DNA from: Streptomyces sp. WMMC500
GTDB taxonomy: Bacteria; Actinomycetota; Actinomycetes; Streptomycetales; Streptomycetaceae
DNA: 64,000 nucleotides
Reading direction: 5' to 3'
Assembly: GCF_027497195.1 (NCBI RefSeq)
Contig: NZ_CP114905.1
Coordinates: 1,612,001-1,676,000 of the forward strand
Under the pieces are notes generated by a model. That model did no database searches. It was not told the DNA's origin and saw only the letters and a program-made list of their open reading frames with translations. Each line of letters starts with the position of its first letter. Position 1 is the first letter of the stretch. Below are positions 31,893-39,869 of this stretch, piece after piece. The translations under genes and the position numbers were made by a program.

Positions 31893-33911
31893 TCAGGCCG
31901 GGGTGAAACGCACCGCGTCCGCGATCACGTAGCCGTCGGTGGCGTCGTTGCGTACCCGCACGCTCGCCGCCGTCCCCGCCGCGCACGTGTGCCGCCCCAG
32001 CACCACCCACTTCCCGCCGCCCGAGCGCTGGTCGACGGTGTACGTCGTGGTGCCGCCGGCGTGCTCGACGTCCACCGGCACGTTCGTCGCCCGGTTCGCG
32101 TGGGCGGTCCACCACAGGGCGACGTCCCAGGAGCCCGCGTCCGGTAGCTCCGGCCGGAAGCGCATCCAGGCCGTCCCCTTGCCGGCGTTGTCGTCGTGCA
32201 CGTAGTCCGAGCCGTAGTAGCCGGAGGTCGACGTGCTGCTCAGCCAGGTGCCCGCGGAGGTGACGCCGGTGGCGGAGACGTTGTCGACGACGATCTCGCC
32301 GGGCTCCGTCGGCGGCCACTGCAGGAGCTGCCCGTCCGCGCGCAGCCGCGCCTGCAGCGCGGCGACCGGCACCTCCTGCACCACCCCGCCGCGGTCGAGG
32401 GCCATCCGCGCGGCGGTCGCCGCGGACTGCGCGAGGATCATGAAGACGGGCTCCATGCGGATCGACCCGTACGCGATGTGCGAGGCGGACAGCGCGACGG
32501 GCACCAGCAGGTTGGTGCACTGCGCGCGCTTCGGCGTCAGCGCGCGGTAGCTGATCCCGTACGGCGCCGGCACCCCGACCTGCACGTCGCCCTCGTTGCG
32601 CGCGACTCCGTCGACGACCACGCGGCGGCAGTTGTGCGAGTCCATCGTGTACGAGGCGAGCCCGACGGAGTCCGCGGCCCGCACCGTGCCGCGGCAGTCG
32701 TGCTCGGTCATCACGTACGCGGAGACCATGCGGCGCGCCTCGCGGATGTACAGCAGCGGCGGCCAGCCGCCGTGGCCGGTGAACTCGTCGCGCGGCAGCC
32801 CCCAGGCGGCGGTCTGCGCGCGCACGGACTCCGGCAGCCGCGGGTCGTTGGCGAGGAACCACATCAGGCCCTGCTGGTAGTCCACGTGGTCGGCGTGGAT
32901 GCGGGCGCGCTCGGCGTGGGTGCCGGTCGGATGGCCGAAGTTGCGGCCGATGTGGTCGGTGGAGAACGCGCCGTTGTTGTTGGAGTCGGTCTTGCCGCCG
33001 CCCATCGGGTGGGTGGTGTAGAAGGGGCCCCGCCAGCCGGCCTGGACGTAGCGCAGCAGCAGTTCGTAGCGCACGGGGTCGTAGCCGGCGGGCTTCGGGA
33101 AGGGGATGCGGTCGGCGGCCTGGGTCAGGCACATGCGGAAGCAGTACGCCTGGATCGCGTCGTCGGCGGTGCCGTTCGGTTCGAGGGGGTCGGCGGAGAC
33201 GCCGGGCAGCAGGCCGCTGGCGGGGCTGCCGGGGGTGACGTAGGGGTCGACGGGGTGGACGAACTGGTGCTTGTCGCGGTGCTGGACGCCGTTGAGCGTC
33301 TCGTCGTACGCGGCGTTCCCCTCGCGTCCGGTGGTGAAGTCGACGCCGGCGCGGAACATCAGGTCGCCCTCGTACGTCGCGTCGACGTACATCCGGCCCG
33401 CGTACGCCCGGCCGTCGTCGGTGACGAGCAGGCGGATGCGGCCGCCGCGCCGGTCGACGGAGCGCAGCCGGGCGCCGAGCACCACCGGGACGTCGTGCTC
33501 GGCGAGCAGGTCGGCGAAGACCTCGGAGGCGACGTGCGGTTCGAAGGTGTAGCGGGCCGGTGAGTCGTCGGTGACGGGCGTGCCGTGGTACTTGGCGTAC
33601 ACGCGGCGGTAGAACTCCAGGGCCAGGCCGCCGATGGCGGAGGTGTTGCCGGTGTCGGTGGCGCCGAGGCCGCTGGTGGTGAGGCCGCCGATGTGCCGGG
33701 TGGGCTCCAGCACCACGGCGGTGCCGCCCATCCGGCGCATCTGCACGGCGGCGATCACCCCGGCCGAGGTGCCGCCGTAGACCACCAGGTCGGCCTGGCC
33801 CTGCCCGGGGCCCGCGGCGGCGGCGTACGCCGGGGCGCCCAGGACGGGGAGCGCGAGACCCGCGCCGCCCGCGGCCAGCAAACCACGTCTAGAAAGCGCT
33901 TTCTCACCCAT
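31893..33911 (-). CDS. Tat-exported FAD-dependent oxidoreductase with golvesin-like C-terminal domain
   Basis: 672 residues. The N-terminus is a twin-arginine signal (LSRRGLLAAGGAGLALPVLG, cleavage about residue 31 after AYA). An FAD_oxidored (pfam12831-type) catalytic part follows (about 40-530): VVYGGTSAGVIAAVQMRRMGG, the FAD-binding start, then RHIGGLTTSGLGATDTGN and MYVDATYEGDLMFRAGVDF. Residues about 537-672 form a beta-rich golvesin C-terminal-like domain (VDNVSATGVTSAGTWLSSTS to NDATDGYVIADAVRFTPA), found on secreted polysaccharide-associated proteins. ATG 33911. Downstream of sugar-dehydrogenase and isomerase genes on the same strand and near an esterase, it probably oxidises an extracellular glycan or sugar. 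Substrate unknown. Confidence 0.85.
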   Translation of the reverse strand: MGEKALSRRGLLAAGGAGLALPVLGAPAYAAAAGPGQGQADLVVYGGTSAGVIAAVQMRRMGGTAVVLEPTRHIGGLTTSGLGATDTGNTSAIGGLALEFYRRVYAKYHGTPVTDDSPARYTFEPHVASEVFADLLAEHDVPVVLGARLRSVDRRGGRIRLLVTDDGRAYAGRMYVDATYEGDLMFRAGVDFTTGREGNAAYDETLNGVQHRDKHQFVHPVDPYVTPGSPASGLLPGVSADPLEPNGTADDAIQAYCFRMCLTQAADRIPFPKPAGYDPVRYELLLRYVQAGWRGPFYTTHPMGGGKTDSNNNGAFSTDHIGRNFGHPTGTHAERARIHADHVDYQQGLMWFLANDPRLPESVRAQTAAWGLPRDEFTGHGGWPPLLYIREARRMVSAYVMTEHDCRGTVRAADSVGLASYTMDSHNCRRVVVDGVARNEGDVQVGVPAPYGISYRALTPKRAQCTNLLVPVALSASHIAYGSIRMEPVFMILAQSAATAARMALDRGGVVQEVPVAALQARLRADGQLLQWPPTEPGEIVVDNVSATGVTSAGTWLSSTSTSGYYGSDYVHDDNAGKGTAWMRFRPELPDAGSWDVALWWTAHANRATNVPVDVEHAGGTTTYTVDQRSGGGKWVVLGRHTCAAGTAASVRVRNDATDGYVIADAVRFTPA
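33891..33904. promoter_or_regulatory. Perfect 14-bp palindrome AGAAAGCGCTTTCT, LacI-type operator candidate
   Basis: The palindrome lies within codons 3 to 7 of the exported oxidoreductase gene and has the central CG and outer AT character of LacI-family operators. A LacI-family regulator is encoded 2 kb away. Placement just inside the gene would allow repression by blocking elongation. The similarity to a LacI operator is by pattern only. Confidence 0.5.
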
Positions 33912-33944
33912 GATTCCGGAGTGTGCCCGCGCCGCGACGGGACG

Positions 33945-35054
33945 TCAACGCATCCGTACGCCCGGATCCCAGCCGTCCGGCAGCGCCGCCGGCACGCTGA
34001 AGCCGGCGCCCCCGACGGGCACGAACTCCCCGGATCGCGCGGACGTCTCGACGGCCGCCATGGTCTCCAGCACGTGCTGCGCCAGCTCGCCGGAAGCGCG
34101 GTGCGGCTCGCCGGCGGCCAGCGACCGGGCCATGTCCAGGGCACCCATGCCGCGCCCGGCGGTGGCGCCCTTCGCCTCGATCTCCGTCCACTCGTCGGAG
34201 CCCGCGGGACGCAGCCGCAGCGTGCCGTCGAAGCGGTTGGGGTCGGGCAGCGCCAGGGTGGCCTCGGTGCCGGTGATCTCCACCCAGCCCTGCCGGTTCA
34301 GCGGCGAGTCGAAGCTGACCACCAGCGACGCGGTCGGGCCCGCGGCGTAGTCGAGGAGCGCCGCGACGTGCGTGGGCACCTCCACCGCGAACTCGGTGCC
34401 GGCCTTCGGCCCGGAGCCGATCACCCGCGTCTCGCGCCCCTTGCGGGCCACGGCCGCGACCCGCTCCGCCGGGCCGAAGAGCGTGGCCAGGCAGGTGAGG
34501 TAGTACGGTCCCACGTCGAACAGCGGCCCGCCGCCGCGCCGGAAGAGGAACTCGGGGCTGGGGTGCCACGACTCCGGGCCGGGGGTCTGCATCAGCGCGA
34601 GCCCGCTCAGCGGCGCGCCGATCGCGCCCTCGTCGAGGAGCCGGCGGGCGGTCTGCAGCCCCGCCCCCAGGAACGTGTCCGGTGCGCAGCCGAGCAGCAC
34701 GCCGGCCTTGGCGGCGCGGGCGACCAGATCGGCGCCGGAGGCGGGATCGAGGGTCAGCGGCTTCTCGTTCCAGACGTGCTTGCCGGCGTCGATCGCCGCC
34801 CCGGCCACGTCGTGGTGGGCGGCGGGGACGGTCAGGTTCACGACCAGCTCGACGCCGGGGTGGGCGAGGGCGTCCTCGGTGGTCCCGTGCGCCGGTACGC
34901 CGTACGCGGCGGCCTGCGCGGCGGCACGCGCGCCGTCGAGGTCGGCGCAGAACAGCACGCGCAGGTCGGGGAAGGCGGTGAGGTTCGTCAGGTACTGGTC
35001 GCTGATCGTGCCGCAGCCGACCACGGCGACACCCAGGGGCTCTCCGGCGGTCAT
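33945..35054 (-). CDS. Gfo/Idh/MocA-family NAD(P)-dependent sugar dehydrogenase
   Basis: 369 residues. The N-terminal Rossmann fold (LGVAVVGCGTISDQYLTNL, about 7-25) binds NAD(P). The family motif EKPLT occurs in GKHVWNEKPLTLDPASG (about 90-106), whose Lys is catalytic. The C-terminal mixed sheet domain runs from LSGLALMQTPGPESWHPSPEF. Members oxidise sugar hydroxyls (glucose-fructose oxidoreductase, inositol dehydrogenase, 3-keto-sugar pathways). ATG 35054 overlaps the stop of the upstream isomerase gene by four bases (ATGA), so the two are coupled. It is followed after 33 bases by the exported oxidoreductase gene. The whole suggests a pathway for a modified or oxidised sugar. Confidence 0.88.
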   Translation of the reverse strand: MTAGEPLGVAVVGCGTISDQYLTNLTAFPDLRVLFCADLDGARAAAQAAAYGVPAHGTTEDALAHPGVELVVNLTVPAAHHDVAGAAIDAGKHVWNEKPLTLDPASGADLVARAAKAGVLLGCAPDTFLGAGLQTARRLLDEGAIGAPLSGLALMQTPGPESWHPSPEFLFRRGGGPLFDVGPYYLTCLATLFGPAERVAAVARKGRETRVIGSGPKAGTEFAVEVPTHVAALLDYAAGPTASLVVSFDSPLNRQGWVEITGTEATLALPDPNRFDGTLRLRPAGSDEWTEIEAKGATAGRGMGALDMARSLAAGEPHRASGELAQHVLETMAAVETSARSGEFVPVGGAGFSVPAALPDGWDPGVRMR

Positions 35055-35812
35055 CGGCGCTTCCCTTCCAGCCAGTCGAAGCTCTCGCGGACGGCGGTGA
35101 GCATGTCGGTGGCGCAGCGGTCGAGTTCGACGATGTGCCGCCGGGCGTGCGCACCGGCGGCGAGGACGGCCTCGACGGGCATCCGGCCGGCGCCGACCGC
35201 GGTCATCGGGTCGTCCTTGGTGACGGGCCCGTCCTTGATGTGCAGGTGCGTGACGCGGTCGCCGAGGCGGCCGAGCAGCGCGGGCACGTCCTGGCCGCCG
35301 ACCGCCGCCCAGTACGTGTCGACCTCGAACTGCACGGTGGCCTCGGGGGTGCCGAGCCCGTCGAGCAGGTCGGCCAGCACTTCCAGCGCGGGTACGCCGC
35401 CGACGTGCTGGGACAGCTCGAACTCGTGGTTGTGGTAGCCGAGCGCGAGGCCGTGTCCCGCGGCACTCTTCGCGGCCTCGGCCAGCTCGCCGGCCACGGC
35501 GCGCACCCCGTCGGCGTCGGCGAACCGCTCCGGCGGCAGGTACGGCACGAAGACGGTGTCCGCGCCCACCGTGCGCGCACCCCGGAAGGCGGCGTCGGCC
35601 TTCTCGGGCCCGGCGAGCACCGGCGCGTGCACCGAGCCGGCCGCGAGGCCCGCCGCGTCCAGGTCGGCGCGCAGCGCCTCGGGGTCGGTCAGCACGTCGT
35701 AGCACTCGACCTGGCGGTAGCCGAAGCCGGCCAGCGCGGCGAACGTGCCGGGGCGGTCGGCGGCGATCTCGTCGCGAACGGTGTAGAGCTGCACGCCCAG
35801 GGACGGGCTCAT
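35051..35812 (-). CDS. Sugar phosphate isomerase/epimerase (AP endonuclease 2-like TIM barrel)
   Basis: 253 residues. Seen: the N-terminal SLGVQLYTVRDEIAADRPGTFAALAGFGYRQVECYD, metal-binding Glu in VPYLPPERFAD and HNHEFEL (GLALGYHNHEFEL, about 132-144), FEVDTYWAAVGGQD and RVTHLHIKDGPVTKDD, and a terminal Glu-rich strand. These are the metal-binding positions of the xylose-isomerase-like family. Such enzymes isomerise or epimerise sugars, or cleave 3-keto-glycosides, next to Gfo/Idh dehydrogenases. ATG 35812 follows GGAGGAG and is first in the operon 35812 to 31893; LacI operator sequences lie just upstream. Confidence 0.87.
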   Translation of the reverse strand: MSPSLGVQLYTVRDEIAADRPGTFAALAGFGYRQVECYDVLTDPEALRADLDAAGLAAGSVHAPVLAGPEKADAAFRGARTVGADTVFVPYLPPERFADADGVRAVAGELAEAAKSAAGHGLALGYHNHEFELSQHVGGVPALEVLADLLDGLGTPEATVQFEVDTYWAAVGGQDVPALLGRLGDRVTHLHIKDGPVTKDDPMTAVGAGRMPVEAVLAAGAHARRHIVELDRCATDMLTAVRESFDWLEGKRR

Positions 35813-35836
35813 GGTCTCCTCCGGCGGTCGTGGTCG

Positions 35837-35893
35837 TTTTCGACAATTTTTCGCTCGCTTGTTGACGCTAGAAGCGATGCCGACCTCCGTCAA
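35837..35893 (-). promoter_or_regulatory. Promoter and LacI-type operator of the sugar operon
   Basis: On the minus strand TTGACG (35893-35888), a 17-base spacer and TAGCGT (35870-35865) form a good promoter for the isomerase operon. About 18 bases further on, TTGTCGAAAA (35846-35837) lies just after the predicted start of transcription. Its plus-strand form TTTTCGACAA differs by one base from TTTTCGAAAA at 35937-35946 before the lacI-type gene. A single regulator could bind both. Confidence 0.6.
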
Positions 35894-35936
35894 CACCCTT
35901 GACAGGGCGGGAAGTAGACGGCCAGGCTGACCGAAG

Positions 35937-35946
35937 TTTTCGAAAA
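35937..35946 (+). promoter_or_regulatory. Palindrome TTTTCGAAAA before the LacI-type gene
   Basis: This perfect ten-base palindrome ends 12 bases before the start codon at 35958 and overlaps the Shine-Dalgarno AAAAGGA. It is a likely autoregulatory operator and matches the site downstream of the divergent operon promoter at nine of ten bases. A TTGACA at 35899-35904 could be the -35 for this direction. Confidence 0.55.
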
Positions 35947-35957
35947 GGACACCGCTC

Positions 35958-36956
35958 ATGCCGCCCGAACAAGCCACCCTCAGCGACATCGCCGCCCGCG
36001 CCGGCGTCTCGGTCTCCACCGTCTCCAAGGTCCTGCACGCCCGCACCGACGTCGCCCCCGCCACCCGCGAGCGGATCGCCCGGCTGCTCGCCGACCACGG
36101 GTACCGGCCGTCCCGCGGCGCCGGCGTCGTCGACCTCGTCATCGGCAGCCTCAACAGCCCGTGGGCGGACGCGCTGGTCACCGGTGCGGTCGAGGCCGGC
36201 GCGGAGGCCGACTGCCGGATCGTCATCGACAGCGTGCCCGTCAGCGACGACGTCCTGCGGCACACCCTGGAGCGCATCATGGCGCGCGGCAGCGACGGCG
36301 TCCTGCTCGTCCACCAGGTGCCGGCGCCGGAGACCCGCGCGCGGCTGGCCGCCAAGCGCATCCCGCTGGTCGCCATCGACCCGCCGGCCGAACCGGGCGC
36401 GGGCGTACGCTCCGTGGGCTGTACGAACTGGCAGGGCGGCCTCGCCGTCACCCGCCACCTCATCGAGCTGGGGCACCGCCGCATCGCCACGCTCACCGGC
36501 CCGCTGACCATCTGGTCCGCCCGCGCCCGCTTCGACGGCTACCGCACCGCGCTGCTGGAGGCCGGGCTGCCGGTCGACGAGGCGCTGATCCGCAACGCCG
36601 ACTTCTTCGCGCCCGACGGCCGCGCCGGGGCGCTGGCCCTCCTCGACCTGCCCGAGCCGCCCACGGCGGTGGTCGCCGCGAACGACGGGCAGGCGTTCGG
36701 CGTGCTCCAGGCGCTGGCCGAGCGGGGGCTGCGGGCGCCGGCGGACATGAGCGTCACCGGATTCGACGACACCCCGGTCGCCGCGTGGGCGGCGCCCCCG
36801 CTGACCACCGTCGTCCAGCCGCTGGAGGCGATGGCGGCGACGGCGTTCCGGATGCTGCGGCTGCACGGCGAGGGCGGCGCGGCGCAGCCCGACCAGGTGG
36901 AGCTGGCCACGACGCTGACCGTACGCGCGTCCACGGGCCCGCCGCCGGCCCGCTGA
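35958..36956 (+). CDS. LacI-family transcriptional regulator
   Basis: 332 residues. The N-terminal HTH with hinge reads ATLSDIAARAGVSVSTVSKVLHARTDVAPATRERIARLLADHGYRP (about 5-50, given as motif span), the standard LacI start. The sugar-binding domain has IVIDSVPVSDDVLRHTLERIMARGSDGVLLVHQ, GGLAVTRHLIELGHRRIATLTGP and the late PADMSVTGFDDTPVAAWAAPPLTTVVQPLEAM, all family-typical. It is divergent from the isomerase/Gfo-Idh/FAD oxidoreductase operon and followed by an esterase gene, so it probably represses both in the absence of the substrate. The ATG is preceded by AAAAGGA. Confidence 0.92.
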   Translation: MPPEQATLSDIAARAGVSVSTVSKVLHARTDVAPATRERIARLLADHGYRPSRGAGVVDLVIGSLNSPWADALVTGAVEAGAEADCRIVIDSVPVSDDVLRHTLERIMARGSDGVLLVHQVPAPETRARLAAKRIPLVAIDPPAEPGAGVRSVGCTNWQGGLAVTRHLIELGHRRIATLTGPLTIWSARARFDGYRTALLEAGLPVDEALIRNADFFAPDGRAGALALLDLPEPPTAVVAANDGQAFGVLQALAERGLRAPADMSVTGFDDTPVAAWAAPPLTTVVQPLEAMAATAFRMLRLHGEGGAAQPDQVELATTLTVRASTGPPPAR

Positions 36957-37111
36957 GCACGAGCCGCGCCGCACCCCCCGTCCGCACCCGCCCCGCCTAC
37001 CGCACCCGCCGCGCCCGCCGCGCCCGCCGCACAGCGCAGCCCCGTACGCGCCGGACCCCGGCATACCCGGCCCGCACCCGCACCGCCGCCACGACCGACT
37101 GGAGCATCCGC

Positions 37112-38083
37112 ATGGCCCTGTTCGACATGCCCCTCGCCGAGCTGCGCGACTACCGCCCCGAGCGCGAGGAACCCGCCGACTTCGACGCCTTCTGGACCCG
37201 CACCCTCGCCGAGGCGGAGGACGCGGCCGGCGGCCTCGCGCCGGAGTTCCGCCCGTACCCGACGGGCCTGACCGCGGTCGACGTGCACGACGTGACCTTC
37301 GCCGGCTGGGGCGGCCACCGGATCTCCGCCTGGCTCGTCCTGCCCCGCGGAGCCGACGGGCCCGTGCCCTGCGTCATGCACCACATCGGCTACGGCGGCG
37401 GGCGCGGGCTGCCGCACGACCACCTGTTCTGGCCCGCCGCCGGCCGCGCCGTCTTCGTCGTCGACACCCGCGGCCAGGGCGCCGCCCACCGCAACAACGC
37501 CGGCTCCACCCCCGACCCGTACGGCACGGGCAACGCGCAGACGCCCGGCTTCATGACGCGCGGCGTGCTCGACCCCGAGGAGTACTACTACCGGCGCGTC
37601 TTCACCGACGCCGTCCGCGCGGTGGACGCGGCCGCCGCGCATCCGGCGGTGGACGGCGACCGGATAGCCGTCAGCGGCGGCAGCCAGGGCGGTGCGATCG
37701 CCACCGCGGTCGCGGGGCTGCACCCGGGGGTGCGGGCGGCGATGATCGACGTGCCGTTCCTCAACCACTTCCGCCGGGCGGTCACGATCACCGACAGGAA
37801 CCCGTACCAGGAGCTGGTCCTGTTCCTGGCGACCCAGCGGGGCGCGGAGGAGCGGGTGTTCCGCACGCTGTCGTACTTCGACGGGCTCAACTTCGCGGCC
37901 CGGGCGCGGGTGCCGGCGCTGTACTCGGTGGCGCTGATGGACGAGGTGTGCCCGCCGTCGACGGTCTTCGCGTCGTACAACCACTGGGGCGGGCCGAGGG
38001 ACATCGAGGTCTACCCGTGGAACGGCCACGAGGGCGGCGGGAACGACCACCAGGTGACCTCGCTGGCCTGGCTGCGGGTGTAG
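37112..38083 (+). CDS. CE7-family acetylxylan esterase/cephalosporin-C deacetylase
   Basis: 323-residue alpha/beta hydrolase. The three CE7 signatures are all visible: RGQ in VVDTRGQGAAHRNN (about 121-134), GxSQG in AVSGGSQGGAIAT (catalytic Ser, about 190-202) and HE in YPWNGHEGGGNDH (catalytic His, about 302-314). The Asp is in VALMDEVCPPST. CE7 enzymes remove acetyl groups from xylo-oligosaccharides and act inside the cell; no signal peptide is seen. ATG 37112 follows GGAG at seven bases. The 155 bases between it and the lacI-type gene are an Arg/Pro-coding-like C-rich, low-complexity stretch with nothing recognisable. Acetylated plant oligosaccharides are the likely substrates. Confidence 0.9.
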   Translation: MALFDMPLAELRDYRPEREEPADFDAFWTRTLAEAEDAAGGLAPEFRPYPTGLTAVDVHDVTFAGWGGHRISAWLVLPRGADGPVPCVMHHIGYGGGRGLPHDHLFWPAAGRAVFVVDTRGQGAAHRNNAGSTPDPYGTGNAQTPGFMTRGVLDPEEYYYRRVFTDAVRAVDAAAAHPAVDGDRIAVSGGSQGGAIATAVAGLHPGVRAAMIDVPFLNHFRRAVTITDRNPYQELVLFLATQRGAEERVFRTLSYFDGLNFAARARVPALYSVALMDEVCPPSTVFASYNHWGGPRDIEVYPWNGHEGGGNDHQVTSLAWLRV

Positions 38084-38091
38084 GGACGGGG

Positions 38092-38682
38092 CTACTCCGG
38101 GGCGCCCAGCAGCTCCCGCAGCACCGCCTCGGCCCCCGCCTTGTCCCCCGCGGCCAGCGCGTCGACCAGCGCCTGCCTGCGGGCCTGCGGCGCCGCCGGC
38201 GGACGCGCCCTGGCCCGCAGCTCGCCCGCGACGCGGACCAACTGGCGGTTGCCGGAGAGCGCCACCAGCGCCTCGTGGAACTCCGCGTCGTCCGCCGCCA
38301 GCCGGCTCAGCGCCACCCAGCGCTCCGGCGGCAGCCCGGACGCCAGCCGGTGCAGCAGCGGTACGAGGAGCAGCGCGCGCACCTCCGCCAGCTCGGCCAG
38401 GTCGCGTGCGGTGGGCGCGAGGACCCGGAAGCCGCGGTTCGGCAGCACCTCCACCGCGCCCTCCGCGGCGAGCTGCTGCATGGCCTCGCGCACCGGGGTC
38501 GCCGAGACGCCGAACCGCTCGCCGAGCGCGGGCGCGGAGTACACCTCGCCGGGCCGCAGGTCGCCGCCGAGCACCGCGGCCCGCAGCGCGTCGAGCACCT
38601 GGCCGCGTACGGAGTGCCGGCGCACCCGTGCCCGGGGGCGGAGTTGGCCCGGTGCCGCCTGCCTGCGCGGCGCGTGCTCCAC
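38092..38682 (-). CDS. GntR-family (FadR subfamily) transcriptional regulator
   Basis: 196 residues. The N-terminal winged HTH is VRGQVLDALRAAVLGGDLRPGEVYSAPALGERFGVSATPVREAMQQLAAEGAVEVLPNRGFRVL (about 24-87, motif span), the FadR-type consensus. The effector domain (ARDLAELAEVRALLLVPLLHRL, DDAEFHEALVALSGNRQLV) is FCD-like but shorter than the usual 120 residues, and the whole protein is shorter than typical (220-240). GTG 38682 follows GGGAGAG and avoids extra N-terminal residues that a GTG at 38736 would add. It is convergent with the esterase gene (8-base gap) and divergent from the iron-box gene. Ligand unknown. Confidence 0.82.
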   Translation of the reverse strand: MEHAPRRQAAPGQLRPRARVRRHSVRGQVLDALRAAVLGGDLRPGEVYSAPALGERFGVSATPVREAMQQLAAEGAVEVLPNRGFRVLAPTARDLAELAEVRALLLVPLLHRLASGLPPERWVALSRLAADDAEFHEALVALSGNRQLVRVAGELRARARPPAAPQARRQALVDALAAGDKAGAEAVLRELLGAPE

Positions 38683-38777
38683 TGTCTCTCCCGATTCGCG
38701 GCCGACGTACGTCCCTGGGCGACGCTCGCGCCCCACCGTAACCCGGAGCCCCTTGCCCGCTCCCCGATCAAGAGGGT

Positions 38778-38796
38778 TAAGGTTAGCCTTACCTCA
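38778..38796 (+). promoter_or_regulatory. Iron box (DmdR/IdeR-type operator)
   Basis: TAAGGTTAGCCTTACCTCA matches the actinomycete iron-box consensus TTAGGTTAGGCTAACCTAA at 15 of 19 positions. It lies 62 bases before the start of the FhuF-like gene. TAAGGT and TAGCCT within it can serve as -10 elements (with TTGCCC at 38753-38758 as -35), so the iron-loaded repressor would cover the promoter. Confidence 0.75.
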
Positions 38797-38857
38797 ACCC
38801 GGCCGACGGGTCGAGAACACGCCACGCCCCGCCGAGCCCAGGGTGGTCACCGCACCG

Positions 38858-39757
38858 ATGTCCGCGCCCGCAGTGCCCCAGCCGCTCGACGACGCCCGGA
38901 TCCCGGCCGTCCGTCCCGCCGGCACCCCGGTCACCGCGGCCTACGCCCGGCTCACCGAGGTCCTGCCGTTCCTGGCCGTCACCGAACTCGGCCCCGCGGA
39001 CCCCCTGCCCACCGCGCCCGGCTGGGTGGCCGCCGCCGAACTCGCCGCCGGCGGCCCCGCGCTCGACGACTTCCTCGCCTGGGACGCCGCGCAGGTCCGC
39101 CGCACGTACGGCGAGGACGCCCGCCCCGACGTGGTCGCCAGCTTCGGCCTGCACCGCTACGCCTGGTCCGCCTGCCTGCTCGTCACCCTCCCCTGGTTCC
39201 TGCTGCGCCGCGTGCCCCGCGTCCCGCTGGAGGACGTGGCGCTGCACCGCAACGACGACGGCAGCCGCATGCGCCTCGCCGTCCGCGGCACCGCGTTCGC
39301 CTGCCTGCCCGACGACCCCGCCGCCGGCCTGCCCGGCGCCCGCGTGGTCGCCGGCGAGGAGGCGCTGCGGGCCGAGGTGCGGGCGGCCGTGGCCGGGCAT
39401 CTGGAGCCGGTGCTCGCCGCGTTCGGACCGCGGATGCGGCGCGGGCCGCGGGCGCTGTGGGGGATGGCGACCGACGAGATCGTCGAGGGCCTGTGGTACC
39501 TGGGCGAACTCCTGGGCGAGGAGGAGCGCGCGATGGCCGAGACCGGGCGGCTGCTGCCCGGCACCGGCCCGGCCACCGCCCCGTACGCCGGCGGCGCGGC
39601 CTTCCGCACCCTCACCGGTCCCGCGGGCCAGTCCCTGGTCACGCGGGACCGGGCGAGCTGCTGCATGTACTACACGCTGCGGCCGGAGGACACCTGCGTC
39701 ACCTGCCCGCGGACCTGCGACACGGAGCGCGTCGCCCGGCTCGTGGCAAGCTCTTAG
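38858..39757 (+). CDS. FhuF-like (2Fe-2S) ferric-siderophore reductase
   Basis: 299 residues. The C-terminus has the FhuF-type cluster motif CCMYYTLRPEDTCVTCPRTC (about 267-286), where two adjacent Cys and the CxxC bind a 2Fe-2S cluster that delivers electrons to ferric siderophores in the cytoplasm. Upstream stretches YARLTEVLPFLAVTELG, GLHRYAWSACLLVTLPWFLLRRVP and RGPRALWGMATDEIVEGLWYLGELLG are those seen in streptomycete homologues. ATG 38858 (an in-frame GTG at 38843 is possible). An iron box lies in its promoter, so expression should rise under iron limitation. It is alone, without transporter neighbours. Confidence 0.85.
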   Translation: MSAPAVPQPLDDARIPAVRPAGTPVTAAYARLTEVLPFLAVTELGPADPLPTAPGWVAAAELAAGGPALDDFLAWDAAQVRRTYGEDARPDVVASFGLHRYAWSACLLVTLPWFLLRRVPRVPLEDVALHRNDDGSRMRLAVRGTAFACLPDDPAAGLPGARVVAGEEALRAEVRAAVAGHLEPVLAAFGPRMRRGPRALWGMATDEIVEGLWYLGELLGEEERAMAETGRLLPGTGPATAPYAGGAAFRTLTGPAGQSLVTRDRASCCMYYTLRPEDTCVTCPRTCDTERVARLVASS

Positions 39758-39764
39758 CACGTAT

Positions 39765-39817
39765 GCCACCCCTTTGAGTGGCTGATTTCGTTTCCTCCGG
39801 AATCGCGCGGCGATTCC
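39765..39817. other. Two hairpins between the FhuF-like and DUF2637 genes
   Basis: GCCAC-N8-GTGGC lies just after the stop of the FhuF-like gene, and GGAATCGC-GCG-GCGATTCC at 39799-39817 is a perfect 8-bp stem with a three-base loop. The latter is 53 bases before the DUF2637 start. They may terminate the iron-controlled transcript or form a regulatory site of the next gene. Confidence 0.4.
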
Positions 39818-39869
39818 GCGAGTATCGGTCCCCGAGTCACCGGTCATCTGGCGAGGCAAGGGACATCCG

